Source: Cyanobacteria bacterium SIG27 (GTDB taxonomy: Bacteria > Cyanobacteriota > Vampirovibrionia > Gastranaerophilales > Gastranaerophilaceae). Taken from it: a stretch of 64,000 nt of DNA. The notes under the pieces were generated by a model. It saw nothing but the letters and a program-made list of their open reading frames with translations, was not told where the DNA came from and ran no database searches. Position numbers and translations under genes: made by a program. Positions 25,400 through 35,266 of this stretch are shown here, piece by piece; the first letter of the stretch is position 1; the number at the start of each line of letters is the position of its first letter. The DNA is taken from contig SUTT01000006.1 in the NCBI GenBank assembly GCA_015152565.1, positions 1-64,000 on the forward strand, read 5' to 3'.

Positions 25400-26371
25400 T
25401 TAACTAAGAAAATCTTGATGGATTTTGATTTCATGGAGTTTTTTACCCTCTTTTTTGCTTGTTGTTTGAATGCCAAGGTTTCTTAATTCTTCAATTTGTT
25501 TAAAAAGCTTTGTGTTTGAGGATATTTTTTCATATTCTTTGTTAAATTTAAGCGTATTTTCTTCTATGATTTCTTTGATTTTATATAAGTTTTGGCTATG
25601 AATTGAAATATATTCATAAATATTCTGTGCTATTTCAATAATTTTATCTATATTTTTTTCTTGTGTATCTTGTGCCCAAAGCTGTTTAATTAGTTTAATT
25701 GTAGTTAATATTGAAGAGTTTCCAACAATAATTATATTTTTATCATTTGCATTTTTAATTACATTTAAAAAGTCACTGTCCGTGTAAATCAATGTAATAA
25801 TAGGTTCTAGAGGTATATACATTAAAATAAAGCTCGGTTGGTTTAAATCAATTGCCGTTTCATATTTTTTATTTGATAAAAGATTAATTGTTGAGTTTAA
25901 ATCTTTTATAAATTCGTTTTTTAGGCTTGGATTTTGCTTATATTCTAAATATTTATCTAAATTTAGCTTACAATCAATTAGAATTGATTTATTGTTTGGA
26001 AGTTTTACTAAGTAGTCTGGTTTGATATCTTCATCGTTTTCATTTTTTGTTCGGTATTGTTTAAAATAATTTATATTTTCATTTGGATAACAAGTTTTTA
26101 AAATTGCTTCAAGGCAATCTTCTCCATATTGACCTTTAAGGTTTTGATTTGTTGTAAGAGTTTTTGTTAAATCAGAAGCTGTTTTAATGGCGGAATTTAT
26201 TTCTTTTGTGTTTATAATTGTTTGATTTTTATATTCATCAATCGATTTTTTAAATTCGTTTAGCATTGTAAAAAGAGCTAAATCGTTGTTTTTTCTTTTG
26301 AAAATTAAAAATGCTAACACGAAGCCAACAAAAAAAGATATCACTCCAATGATTATGTAATAATAATTCAT
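25400..26371 (-). CDS. rmuC: RmuC-like DNA recombination protein
   Basis: A 323-aa protein with an N-terminal membrane segment (residues 5-24), a short coiled-coil stretch, and a C-terminal nuclease-like domain. Family blocks are LKGQYGEDCLEAILKTCYP, PDYLVKLPNNKSILIDCKLN and FILMYIPLEP. RmuC limits DNA inversions at short inverted repeats in E. coli; the fold is of the PD-(D/E)xK type, with Asp and Lys in ILIDCK. It is shorter than E. coli RmuC (475 aa) but has the conserved core. Divergent from a secreted protein gene. Confidence 0.9.
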   Translation of the reverse strand: MNYYYIIIGVISFFVGFVLAFLIFKRKNNDLALFTMLNEFKKSIDEYKNQTIINTKEINSAIKTASDLTKTLTTNQNLKGQYGEDCLEAILKTCYPNENINYFKQYRTKNENDEDIKPDYLVKLPNNKSILIDCKLNLDKYLEYKQNPSLKNEFIKDLNSTINLLSNKKYETAIDLNQPSFILMYIPLEPIITLIYTDSDFLNVIKNANDKNIIIVGNSSILTTIKLIKQLWAQDTQEKNIDKIIEIAQNIYEYISIHSQNLYKIKEIIEENTLKFNKEYEKISSNTKLFKQIEELRNLGIQTTSKKEGKKLHEIKIHQDFLS

Positions 26372-26463
26372 TTAAATCCCCTTAAATATGAGCAAATTAT
26401 AACTTTTTTTAAAGTTTTTTGCAATTTTTTGTGCTGATTATAGAATAAAACTAGGGAGATATT

Positions 26464-26865
26464 ATGAAAAAGATATTTTTAACTTTAGTTTTATTTTTAT
26501 GTGTAAATTCAGCTTTTGCAATTGATTGGATTAATTTAAAAAGCGCCACTGGTAATATGTTTGCTCTCGATAAAGACAGCATAACCGAGAAAAACGGATA
26601 TTATTTTTATAATTTAAAAGTTTATACAAATGGGCTTGATGATGCGGTTGTTACTATGCAATCTAAAATCAATTCTCCATTTTGCACTCGAATTGAGTTT
26701 TATAAACTTTCTCAATATGAAACTTTAAATGGTAACTACAAAAACATTTCAAAAAATATGACAGATAGACTAGAACCCGTTCCTTACGAATCTAGTGCTT
26801 ATACTGCATATAAAAAAGTAAAAGAAATTTTGAGTAATAAAAACAAGCCACAGATTACGTTTTAA
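26464..26865 (+). CDS. small exported protein (surface-adhesin-E-like)
   Basis: A 133-aa protein with a Sec signal peptide, MKKIFLTLVLFLCVNSAFA, and predicted cleavage after AFA. The mature part begins IDWINLKSATGNMFALDKDS, resembling the small periplasmic family in which a Trp near the start precedes a DxxSI strand (surface-adhesin protein E-like, PF16747). Predicted mostly beta-strand. GGGAG at 26452-26456 is well placed for the ATG. The stop is 2 bp before the next start, so it is cotranscribed with the flavoprotein. Function unknown. Confidence 0.6.
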   Translation: MKKIFLTLVLFLCVNSAFAIDWINLKSATGNMFALDKDSITEKNGYYFYNLKVYTNGLDDAVVTMQSKINSPFCTRIEFYKLSQYETLNGNYKNISKNMTDRLEPVPYESSAYTAYKKVKEILSNKNKPQITF

Positions 26866-26867
26866 TT

Positions 26868-28379
26868 ATGAATAAAGATAAACAAATAGCTTTAATAATT
26901 GGGGCTGGTCCTGCTGGGCTTGCTGTTGCGTATGAATTGATTGTTAATAATTCTAATATCAAACCAATAATTATTGAAAAAAATTCTTGTGTTGGGGGTT
27001 TATCAAGGACTGTTTATAAAGATGGCTCAGGTGTTGATATTGGTGGGCACAGGCTACATACTAATAATGAATATATTAAAAAAATTTGGATGAAATTTTT
27101 AACTGTTCAAAATTCCCCTTCGATTGATGATATTATAGCAAAGCGAGATAACAAATATCCGACTAACGGCAAAAACCCCGAGCTTGAAGATGATGTTATG
27201 CTTATTCGAAGAAGATTTTCAAGCATTATTTATAATTCTAATTTTTTCCCTTACCCTTTAAAAATGTCGCTTGAAACTTTTAAAAAGCTTGGGTTTAAAA
27301 CATCTTTTTTAGCTGGTTTAAGTTACATTAAAAGTATGTTCTTTAAGCACAAAGAAAATAGCCTCGAAGATTTTATGATTAATCGCTTTGGAAATGTATT
27401 ATATGGAATTTTCTTTAAAGACTACACTAAAAAAGTTTGGGGAAAAGACCCAAGCGAATTATCAAGCGAATGGGGACATCAAAGAATAAGGAAATTATCC
27501 TTATTTAAAACAGTTTTAAATGCTATATTATCTCAGTTTAAATTTTTAAAATTTAAAAAAGAAACATCGTTGATTGATGAATTTTATTATCCTAAATTTG
27601 GCTGTTCTCAACTGTGGGATTTAATGGCAAAGTTTATAGTTGAAAATGGCGGAGAGATTATCTTGAATTCTCAATTTGAAGATTTTAACTGCGTTGATAA
27701 TAAGATTATTGGGGTTAAATATCGAAATCAGTATAATTTAATCGATGAAATTTTGGTTAATTATGTTGTTTCAACTATACCTATAAAGGACTTAATTAAA
27801 GGACTTGATGCTCCTTATGATATTAAACAAGAAGCGCTAAATCTTCCCTATAGGGATTATATTTTAGTTAGTTTTTATACTAATAATTTCAATCTAAAAA
27901 ACCATACTGATTATAAAACCATAAACAATATCACTCCTGACTGTTGGATTTATCTTCAAGAAAACGGAGCAATTGCAGCAAGAATACAGATGATGAACAA
28001 TTGGTCGCCTTATCTTGTTTCTGATTTTCAAAACAAATATCTGATTTCTTTAGAATATTTTGTTAATGAAAACGAAGAATTTTGGAATAAAACTGATGAT
28101 GAAATTATTTCAATTGCCCTAATGGAAGCTCAAAAGTATAATTTATTTTCATCTAATGATGTATTAAAATCCTTTGTCATAAAAGAAAAATGTGCTTATC
28201 CATCGTATTTTGGCAGTTATAAAAACATAGACAAGATAAAAAATCATTTATCAAAAACTAAAAACCTATATCTTGCAGGAAGAAATGGTCAACATAAATA
28301 CAATAATATGGATGAAGCCATGGTTTGTGGTATAAATATTGCAAGGGAAATCATCAAAAATGGGTGCAAAAATGACTAA
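26868..28379 (+). CDS. FAD-dependent amine oxidase / protoporphyrinogen-oxidase-like protein
   Basis: A 503-aa flavoprotein. The N-terminal dinucleotide-binding motif LIIGAGPAGLAVAYELI is followed by IIEKNSCVGGLSRT and DIGGHRLHTNNEYI, as in the HemY/UDP-galactopyranose-mutase-like group (COG1232). A C-terminal FAD-contact block LYLAGRNGQHKYNNMDEAM is typical of members found in glycan loci. True protoporphyrinogen oxidase function is unlikely because no haem gene is nearby; a sugar-related oxidoreductase role is an alternative. It is followed by a gene overlapping its stop. Confidence 0.7.
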   Translation: MNKDKQIALIIGAGPAGLAVAYELIVNNSNIKPIIIEKNSCVGGLSRTVYKDGSGVDIGGHRLHTNNEYIKKIWMKFLTVQNSPSIDDIIAKRDNKYPTNGKNPELEDDVMLIRRRFSSIIYNSNFFPYPLKMSLETFKKLGFKTSFLAGLSYIKSMFFKHKENSLEDFMINRFGNVLYGIFFKDYTKKVWGKDPSELSSEWGHQRIRKLSLFKTVLNAILSQFKFLKFKKETSLIDEFYYPKFGCSQLWDLMAKFIVENGGEIILNSQFEDFNCVDNKIIGVKYRNQYNLIDEILVNYVVSTIPIKDLIKGLDAPYDIKQEALNLPYRDYILVSFYTNNFNLKNHTDYKTINNITPDCWIYLQENGAIAARIQMMNNWSPYLVSDFQNKYLISLEYFVNENEEFWNKTDDEIISIALMEAQKYNLFSSNDVLKSFVIKEKCAYPSYFGSYKNIDKIKNHLSKTKNLYLAGRNGQHKYNNMDEAMVCGINIAREIIKNGCKND

Positions 28380-30339
28380 TAAATGTCCAAACTGCGGATT
28401 TGAATATGGTGAAGAAGATATATTTTGTTCAAGATGTGGTTTTAAAATTTCTTCTATAAATTCACCAACCGTCAGAGAAATTAATAAATTTACTCGTGAA
28501 AATTATAATAATAAAGAGATTAAATCGTCATTTTCTGGAAAAAATGTTTTAAAGTTTTTTGACAATATGGCATTTAATGCTGTTATTTTTATGATTGTTG
28601 TGCTCGGGGTTTTGTGCATATCTTTAATGGTTATTTTGAGCAGGCATGATAACCAAAGAATTACTCTTCAATATAAAAATCTTATTCAAAATCCTGCTCA
28701 AATTCCAATGTTAAAAGAACCTAAAACATATATTGAATTAAGCCACAATTTAAAAGATGTTGAAGACTTTTTGACTTTATATCTTGAAAATTCGGATGAT
28801 TCGCAAGATAGAAAAAATCAAATTTTTGCTTCTTACTTAACTCAAATTCAAAAAATGCCAAACGTTTTAAATCAGAAGTTTAATCCTGATACTATAACTG
28901 AATGCACAAATTCTAAAAATGCCGTAAATTGCGTTAAAATTTTGAATGAAAAATATAACAATAGAACAGTTTCTGTTTATTTGGCGGGAGATATGATTTA
29001 TCTTTATCCTAATTACAAAAAAATTGATGATAAATATAAAAAATATCTTTCAAACGATTTTAAAGATTATTTATCACTTTTAGCTAAGTATGATACACCT
29101 GTCCAATTTGGCTTGGGTACTACAATTGAGCCTAAAAAGCTTGTAAATAAAATATACGATTTTGAGCAGTTTAGTAAGAAAAATGAAAATCAATTCATTG
29201 ATGAAGAGCTTAAAAAAACTCTGTATTTTGATTTGAGAAAGCTTTTGTTCACTCCTGCAAATTACGCTACTTTAACTCATGAGCTTGATAAAAGGTATAA
29301 AAATGCATATTTATACTTTATTAATTCTAAAAAAGATTCTATTTTTAAACCTATAATTATGAGCTATATGGAAAAAGGAAAAAATTATACCACTGATAAT
29401 TTTAAAAATGACTATCCACTAAAGCAATATAATCCGGAAGATTTTAATAAGAATATTGAACAAAGTTCTTTTGATGATGTTTTTATGCAGCTGAGGAAGA
29501 AATTCTTCGATGATAAAAGTGCGATTTTACCCTTGACTTTTGTTTATAATGTCAGAGAGGGAAAATGGCGTAAATACACTGCGGATATGCGTCTTTCTTC
29601 TGGTGAATTTGTTATTTCAGAACCTGATGAAAATAATAATATTGCAATTTATAACCACATGTTTTCACCTATGCAAGAGTTGAATATTTTGAAATATTCT
29701 AAACTGTATCTCATTTCGGATGTTGTATATGCTTTTAACAAAGATAAATTAACTCTTTTTAAAATTACATATAATGGAAGAACATTTAATTTATATACCT
29801 TGAATAATATCGACGTTACTTCTGTATTTCCTGGAATTGAAGTAATTAATATGGATTCTTTAGCTAGTTATGATGCAGTTGTTTTAAAGGATAACGCTAA
29901 AGCACATTTTATTATTCTTTCAAGATATTCGCAAGGTTGGAATGACTATAATCTTGCACCTGTTTCAGGGGATTATTCTGAATCGATTTTACCAAATATG
30001 TTTAGCGTAAATAGCAATAGTGATGTTGTGATTTCTTTTGGTGAGTCTTTGTCTGAACAAAATCAAGAGTTTAGCGAAAATAAACCATCTTATAAATTTA
30101 TTGTAAGAACAAGAGGGCATAAAGAAGAAACACAAGCTTCGCAAGAACAAAACACTCAACTTGAAGATAGATTTAACCAAGAAAACACTGAACTTCAAGA
30201 GGAACATTCTCCAAATATTATGCCAAAATTACCAGAAGGAGAAAAAGAGGATGCTAAAGAAGATAAGCAAGATGATTTATTAACTCCTCCAAAGCAAGAA
30301 ATTGAACCACCAATTGAAATTGAAGATGTTGTTGAATAA
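28372..30339 (+). CDS. zinc-ribbon, single-pass membrane protein of unknown function
   Basis: About 655 aa. It begins with a zinc ribbon, CPNCGFEYGEEDIFCSRCG, then a linker, then a transmembrane segment (AVIFMIVVLGVLCISLMVIL). A roughly 530-residue domain outside the membrane follows, and the last 70 residues are rich in Glu, Gln and Pro. The layout resembles TcaA/YvbJ-type envelope proteins. The start at ATG 28372 overlaps the upstream stop and sits 11 bases after a GGG run; ATG 28360 is also possible. Cotranscription with the flavoprotein and the small secreted protein is likely. Confidence 0.6.
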   Translation: MTNKCPNCGFEYGEEDIFCSRCGFKISSINSPTVREINKFTRENYNNKEIKSSFSGKNVLKFFDNMAFNAVIFMIVVLGVLCISLMVILSRHDNQRITLQYKNLIQNPAQIPMLKEPKTYIELSHNLKDVEDFLTLYLENSDDSQDRKNQIFASYLTQIQKMPNVLNQKFNPDTITECTNSKNAVNCVKILNEKYNNRTVSVYLAGDMIYLYPNYKKIDDKYKKYLSNDFKDYLSLLAKYDTPVQFGLGTTIEPKKLVNKIYDFEQFSKKNENQFIDEELKKTLYFDLRKLLFTPANYATLTHELDKRYKNAYLYFINSKKDSIFKPIIMSYMEKGKNYTTDNFKNDYPLKQYNPEDFNKNIEQSSFDDVFMQLRKKFFDDKSAILPLTFVYNVREGKWRKYTADMRLSSGEFVISEPDENNNIAIYNHMFSPMQELNILKYSKLYLISDVVYAFNKDKLTLFKITYNGRTFNLYTLNNIDVTSVFPGIEVINMDSLASYDAVVLKDNAKAHFIILSRYSQGWNDYNLAPVSGDYSESILPNMFSVNSNSDVVISFGESLSEQNQEFSENKPSYKFIVRTRGHKEETQASQEQNTQLEDRFNQENTELQEEHSPNIMPKLPEGEKEDAKEDKQDDLLTPPKQEIEPPIEIEDVVE

Positions 30340-30356
30340 TTTATAATGGCAATAAA

Positions 30357-30379
30357 AAACCTCCCGTTTTGGGAGGTTT
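30357..30379. terminator. bidirectional intrinsic terminator
   Basis: A 9-bp stem AAACCTCCC/GGGAGGTTT with a GTTTT loop lies between convergent genes ending at 30339 and 30386, with T-rich tails on both strands. Confidence 0.88.
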
Positions 30380-30385
30380 AATTTT

Positions 30386-32248
30386 TTATGAATTTTGTCT
30401 TCTTTGTTTTACTTTTTCAACTATTTCATCAAATTCTTCTGCGTTTATGCTTTCGTTTTCTAATAAAGACATTGCTAATTCGTTTAAAATATCTCTATTT
30501 TCAATTAAAATTTGACGAGCAAGTTCATATTTTTCATCAATTATTCTTTTAATTTCCTTATCAAGTTCATAGGCAACTTGTTCTGAGTAATCTTTTGTTT
30601 GACCAAAGTCACGTCCCATAAATACGTGTTCATTTGGTTGTCCGTAGGTCATATTGCCCATTTTTTCACTCATACCCCATTGAGTTACCATATTTCTTGC
30701 AAGTTTTGTAGCTCTTTGCATATCGTTTGAAGCGCCTGTTGAGATGTTATCTCCATATACAAGCTCTTCTGCTACTCTTCCGCCTAACAGGTCTGTAATA
30801 TGAGCTAATAATTTTCTTTTTGTTTGATGTTTTGAGTCGTCTTTTGGAGTGTACCAAGTTAAACCCAAAGCTCTGCCACGAGGAATGATGGAGATTTTTT
30901 GAACTTCTTCACAATCTTCAAGCATTTTTAATATAACAGCATGGCCTGCTTCATGGTAGCTTGTTCTTTCTTTATCTTCTTGGGTTAGAACGGTTGATTT
31001 CTTTTCAATACCTGCAATAACTCTATCAATTGATTTATCAATATCGCCCATTGTGATTGATTCGCCATTGTTTCTTGCTGCTAAAAGCGCTGCTTCGTTT
31101 AAAAGGTTTTTAAGGTCAGCTCCAGTAAAACCGGGAACTCTTTTTGCTAGAGCTTTTAAATCTACATCTGCGGCTAATTTTTTATTTTTAGCATGAACGT
31201 TTAAAATTTCTTCTCTACCTTTAACGTCTGGTTCATTAACGTAAATTTGTCTATCAAAGCGCCCTGGTCTTAATAGAGCGCTATCTAGAATATCTGGTCT
31301 ATTTGTTGCAGCAATTACAATAATATTGGTGCTTTCATCAAAACCATCCATTTCAACAAGCAATTGGTTTAATGTTTGTTCACGTTCATCGTGTCCACCA
31401 CCCATGCCAGCACCTCTTTGGCGACCAACGGCGTCAATTTCATCAATAAATATCATACAAGGTTGATTTTTCTTTGCTTGTTCAAATAAATCACGAACAC
31501 GGCTTGCGCCCACACCTACAAACATTTCAACAAAATCTGAACCGGAAATTGAGAAAAACGGAACGCCTGCTTCTCCTGCAACAGCTTTAGCCATCAATGT
31601 TTTACCGGTACCAGGAGCGCCAACTAAAAGAACGCCTTTTGGAATTTTTGCTCCAAGTTTGGTATATTTTTCGCTATTTTTAAGAAAATCTACAATTTCT
31701 TCTAGTTCTTGACGTTCTTCGTCTATTCCTGCCACATCTTTAAATGTGATTTTAATTTTATCATCTTGCAATAATTTTGCTTTAGATTTTCCAAAATTAA
31801 GAGCAGACGAACCTGTTTGTTGAATGCCTTTTAAGATTAAAATTATCATTATTGCGATGAAAATGATAGGTATAATAACAGAACCCACCATACTCATCCA
31901 AGAGCCGTCTTGCGGTTTTGCAACCTGTATTTCAACATTTTTTTCTTTTAATAAACTGTATAGTGTTTCATCTCCTTGTGGAATTTGCACTCTAAATTGT
32001 GTTTTTGGTTGCTTTATCGGTGTTTTTTCTTCTGTAGAAGTATTATTTGTTGTTTCAGTTGGTGTTGCAATAAGTGTATCTTTAGATATTTGCACCTTTT
32101 CGATTGAGCCCAGTTGTACTTTGTTTAAAAATTGAGTATAAGAAATTTCGCTTGTTGAAGTTGCTGGACCTTCAAAAGCTACAGATAAAAGTGCAATAAG
32201 GATTATGGCAACTATTATGATGATGCCTGTTGATTGATTTTTATTCAT
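30386..32248 (-). CDS. ftsH: ATP-dependent zinc metalloprotease FtsH
   Basis: A 620-aa membrane protease for quality control of membrane proteins. Two transmembrane segments (residues about 7-25 and 117-138) flank a periplasmic domain. The AAA module has Walker A GAPGTGKT, Walker [17 protein letters not shown] and the second region of homology [19 protein letters not shown]. The zinc motif is HEAGH. The periplasmic insert contains a Thr/Lys-rich run. Single copy in this window; cyanobacteria usually have several. A GAGGAGC ribosome site precedes ATG 32248. Divergent from folK. Confidence 0.98.
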   Translation of the reverse strand: MNKNQSTGIIIIVAIILIALLSVAFEGPATSTSEISYTQFLNKVQLGSIEKVQISKDTLIATPTETTNNTSTEEKTPIKQPKTQFRVQIPQGDETLYSLLKEKNVEIQVAKPQDGSWMSMVGSVIIPIIFIAIMIILILKGIQQTGSSALNFGKSKAKLLQDDKIKITFKDVAGIDEERQELEEIVDFLKNSEKYTKLGAKIPKGVLLVGAPGTGKTLMAKAVAGEAGVPFFSISGSDFVEMFVGVGASRVRDLFEQAKKNQPCMIFIDEIDAVGRQRGAGMGGGHDEREQTLNQLLVEMDGFDESTNIIVIAATNRPDILDSALLRPGRFDRQIYVNEPDVKGREEILNVHAKNKKLAADVDLKALAKRVPGFTGADLKNLLNEAALLAARNNGESITMGDIDKSIDRVIAGIEKKSTVLTQEDKERTSYHEAGHAVILKMLEDCEEVQKISIIPRGRALGLTWYTPKDDSKHQTKRKLLAHITDLLGGRVAEELVYGDNISTGASNDMQRATKLARNMVTQWGMSEKMGNMTYGQPNEHVFMGRDFGQTKDYSEQVAYELDKEIKRIIDEKYELARQILIENRDILNELAMSLLENESINAEEFDEIVEKVKQRRQNS

Positions 32249-32331
32249 AAGCTCCTCTAAAATACTAATTACTTATTGATATTATAGCAAAATAATTATA
32301 AAATGTATAATATACTAAAGGAATATTAATA

Positions 32332-32841
32332 ATGGCTCGAGTTTTTCTTTCTCTTGGTTCAAACCTAGGCGATAGACTATCTAACATTCAACATGCGGTA
32401 AGTTCGCTTAGTATGTCCGATAAAATAAAAATAGTTAAAACTTCATCTTTTTACGAAACTGAACCTTGGGGAAATAAAAATCAAGAATGGTTTATAAATG
32501 CAGCAATTGCAATTGACACCGAGTTTTCTTGTGAAGAGTTGTTAGAATTTTGCCAAAATATCGAAGTTCAACTTGGAAGAATTCGCCATCAAGGCGATAA
32601 ATGGTGTCAAAGAGCTATTGATATCGATATTTTAATGTATGATGATTGTGTTATAGCTAAAGGCGAGCAACTTGTTGTACCTCATCCTTTAATGCATTTA
32701 AGGGCATTTGTGCTTGTTCCTATGCTTGAAGTTAAATCAGATTTAGTTCATCCGGTTTATAAAAAAACCATTTCTGAGTTATATGATGAACTAGAAAGCC
32801 CAGAGGACGTGTTTCTTTATGGAACAGTGTTGCCAAAATAA
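32332..32841 (+). CDS. folK: 2-amino-4-hydroxy-6-hydroxymethyldihydropteridine pyrophosphokinase
   Basis: A 169-aa enzyme of folate synthesis that transfers pyrophosphate from ATP to the pterin. Blocks: LGSNLGDRLSNIQHAV, TSSFYETEPWGNKNQ, and the ATP/metal site KWCQRAIDIDILMYDD. Length normal. GGAAT serves as ribosome site before ATG 32332 and a TATAAT lies at 32306-32311. folP is about 25 kb away rather than adjacent. The next gene overlaps its end by 23 bp. Confidence 0.95.
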   Translation: MARVFLSLGSNLGDRLSNIQHAVSSLSMSDKIKIVKTSSFYETEPWGNKNQEWFINAAIAIDTEFSCEELLEFCQNIEVQLGRIRHQGDKWCQRAIDIDILMYDDCVIAKGEQLVVPHPLMHLRAFVLVPMLEVKSDLVHPVYKKTISELYDELESPEDVFLYGTVLPK

Positions 32842-33934
32842 AATCAAAATTGCAATCGTCGGGGCTGGTCCTGCTGGAATATATTGCGCACTTCATATTG
32901 CTTTCGGCTTTAACAAATTAAACTTTTTTGATTATTCAATTGATATTTTTGATAAATCTCAAGCATTAAGAACAATTCTTCCAACCGGAGGAATGAGGTG
33001 TAATTTATCTAATGCAATTTATGACATTAAAGAATTTGCAAGCAATTATCCTCGAGGAGAAAAATTCTTATATTCAATTTTTTCAAAGCATTTTGTCTAT
33101 GATACTTTAGATTTTTTTAGCTCAATTGGACTTGAAACATATACTCAAGATGACAATCGAATTTTTCCAAAATCCAATTCTTCTAAAGATGTTAAAGACA
33201 AGCTTTTAAATGCTTTATCTAAATTTAAAAATATTAAACTTGTTCACAAGGAAATTAATTCAAAAGATGATTTAAAAAAATACGATAAAATTATAATTTC
33301 TTGCGGCTCAAAAAGGACTGAAAAATTAATTGAAAGTTTTAATCAACCAATTGTTCCTTTTAAAAGAGCGCTTTGTGCCCTAAAAGTTCAAGATTTTAAA
33401 TATCCAAAAGGAGTGAGTGTAAAATCTTTAGATGGTGATTTTATATTTAGTGAAGATGGCATTTCTGGACCATTAGCGTTTAAGATTTCTTCTTTAAATG
33501 TTGATAAAAATTTCCCTTATGATGTTAGAATTAAGCTTTTTGAAGTTAATGAATTGTTTGATTTAATTTCAAAAAATTCCAAAAAATCTATAGGCAATAT
33601 TGTTTCAATGCTCATTCCTAAATCACTTGCAAGTGTTATTGTTGATGATTTTGATAAAAAAGCAGCAGAAGTTTCAAAAGAAAAAATTGAAAAGTATTCA
33701 TATTTAAATTTGACAATCATAAATAACGCTAATCAAGGTGAAATTGTCCATGCGGGCGGAGTTGCACTTTCTTCTATTGATAAAAATTGCAAATCTAAAA
33801 TAACCGATAATCTTTGGTTTTGTGGCGAAGTGCTTGATATTGATGGTTTTTGCGGCGGTTTTAATTTACAAAACTGTTGGTCGAGCGCTTTTGTTGTTGC
33901 AAAAGATGTTATAAAGTCTATAATAGAAAAATAA
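32819..33934 (+). CDS. HI0933/BaiN-like flavoprotein
   Basis: A 371-aa NAD(P)/FAD-dependent oxidoreductase-like protein. The N-terminus KIAIVGAGPAGIYCAL binds FAD. The HI0933-family signature TGGMRCNLSNA (GGGRCNxTN in relatives) is present, along with ISCGSKRTEKL and a C-terminal block FCGEVLDIDGFCGGFNLQ, which is diagnostic of the family. The family function is largely unknown, although a few members act as bile-acid or aminoacetone oxidoreductases. It overlaps folK by 23 bp and is followed 13 bp later by the Lpd-like gene, forming a three-gene unit. Confidence 0.85.
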   Translation: MEQCCQNKIKIAIVGAGPAGIYCALHIAFGFNKLNFFDYSIDIFDKSQALRTILPTGGMRCNLSNAIYDIKEFASNYPRGEKFLYSIFSKHFVYDTLDFFSSIGLETYTQDDNRIFPKSNSSKDVKDKLLNALSKFKNIKLVHKEINSKDDLKKYDKIIISCGSKRTEKLIESFNQPIVPFKRALCALKVQDFKYPKGVSVKSLDGDFIFSEDGISGPLAFKISSLNVDKNFPYDVRIKLFEVNELFDLISKNSKKSIGNIVSMLIPKSLASVIVDDFDKKAAEVSKEKIEKYSYLNLTIINNANQGEIVHAGGVALSSIDKNCKSKITDNLWFCGEVLDIDGFCGGFNLQNCWSSAFVVAKDVIKSIIEK

Positions 33935-33947
33935 ACTTGGAGTATAA

Positions 33948-35261
33948 ATGTACGATATAGCAATCATAGGGTTGGGAATAGCAGGACTTGAAGCGGCATT
34001 ATGTGCAGCTAAAAATGGTTTAAAAGTGATTGCTTTTGAAAAAAATGAAATCGGCGGAAGTTATTTAAATTTTAATTCTATTCCAACGAAAACAATTTCA
34101 TATAGTTCTCAGCTATTAAAAAAGATTGAGCAATCTTCAAAATTTGGGATAAATTTATTTGCTAAGCCCGGCTATAATTGGCAAATTATGCTTGATAGAA
34201 AGATTGAAATCACAAATAAATTTTCCAAGCTTTTAAACTCCGAGCTTAATAAAAATATAACAGTAGTTAAAGCCGAAGCTGAATTATCCATTAATTACGA
34301 TGAAATTGAAATTTATGCTGATGATAATATTTATCAAGCTAAATACATTATAATTGCAACGGGTTCTAAGCCAAAAGAGCTTGCAGGTTTGACTTTTGAT
34401 GGTGAATTTGTTGTAAAACCGGATGATATGCTTAAAAAGATAGATATACCAAAAAAAGTTGCAATTGTTGGTAGTGGCTCAATTGGGCTTGAATGGGCGC
34501 AAATTCTTTCTGATTTAGGTTCTGAAGTAAAAATAATTGAAATAGAAAAACAACTTGCTTTTAATTATGATGTTGAATTGCAAAAAAGAGCAGAAAAAAT
34601 CTTAAAATCTAATAAGGTTCAAATATTCAAAAATGATTGTATAATTAGAGTTTCAAACGATCAAGTATTTTTAAAATCTGGAATTGCTTTTGATGTTGAT
34701 TGTATTTTGGTTGCAATAGGAAATGAGTCTAATCCTTGCAAAATCTCAATCAATGGCTGTGCTGAGCAGTTTTTAATTAAACCACAGGATGATGGAAGCT
34801 GTGATATAGATAATCTATATCTTGCCGGAAGTGCTTTTTGTGGTAATTTTGCACCACATGAAGTTTTGTTTCAGGCAAAAAGTGTTATGAATAAAATTTT
34901 ATTTAATAAAGAAATTGAGAATAAAATTTCTCCTTATATTATAAATATTTCTCCTGAAATTGCGACAATTGGCGTTAAAGAGCAAGATGTTGATTTGTTT
35001 GACGGTTATGAAATAAGGAAAATTTCGCTATCTTCCTTAATGGAATATTGGTGTGAAGATTGCCAAGATGGAATGATTAAAATTATAATCAAAGATGATA
35101 TTATTGTTGGCGCTCATATAGTTTCTAAAAATGCAAGCTTGCTTATTTCAATATTTAGTATTTTAATCAACCATAAAATTAAACTGAATGAAATTGAAAA
35201 CTTGGTGTTTCCGCTTCCAAGCTTGGCACATGGTGTTTTGGAAGTATTAAAAAGCGAATAG
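33948..35261 (+). CDS. dihydrolipoamide-dehydrogenase-like flavoprotein lacking the redox disulfide
   Basis: A 437-aa class I pyridine nucleotide-disulfide oxidoreductase by fold: FAD motif IIGLGIAGLEAAL, NAD motif VGSGSIGLEWAQIL, and a C-terminal dimer domain. The redox site normally read as GGTCLNxGCIPSK is GGSYLNFNSIPTK here, so both catalytic cysteines are replaced (Tyr and Ser). The C-terminal catalytic HPT...E segment is also changed (FPLPSLAHGVLE). It therefore cannot act as normal lipoamide dehydrogenase. It may bind FAD for another reaction or be a non-catalytic paralogue. Cotranscribed with the HI0933-like gene. GGAG lies 6 bases before the ATG. Confidence 0.75.
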   Translation: MYDIAIIGLGIAGLEAALCAAKNGLKVIAFEKNEIGGSYLNFNSIPTKTISYSSQLLKKIEQSSKFGINLFAKPGYNWQIMLDRKIEITNKFSKLLNSELNKNITVVKAEAELSINYDEIEIYADDNIYQAKYIIIATGSKPKELAGLTFDGEFVVKPDDMLKKIDIPKKVAIVGSGSIGLEWAQILSDLGSEVKIIEIEKQLAFNYDVELQKRAEKILKSNKVQIFKNDCIIRVSNDQVFLKSGIAFDVDCILVAIGNESNPCKISINGCAEQFLIKPQDDGSCDIDNLYLAGSAFCGNFAPHEVLFQAKSVMNKILFNKEIENKISPYIINISPEIATIGVKEQDVDLFDGYEIRKISLSSLMEYWCEDCQDGMIKIIIKDDIIVGAHIVSKNASLLISIFSILINHKIKLNEIENLVFPLPSLAHGVLEVLKSE

Positions 35262-35266
35262 CAAAG

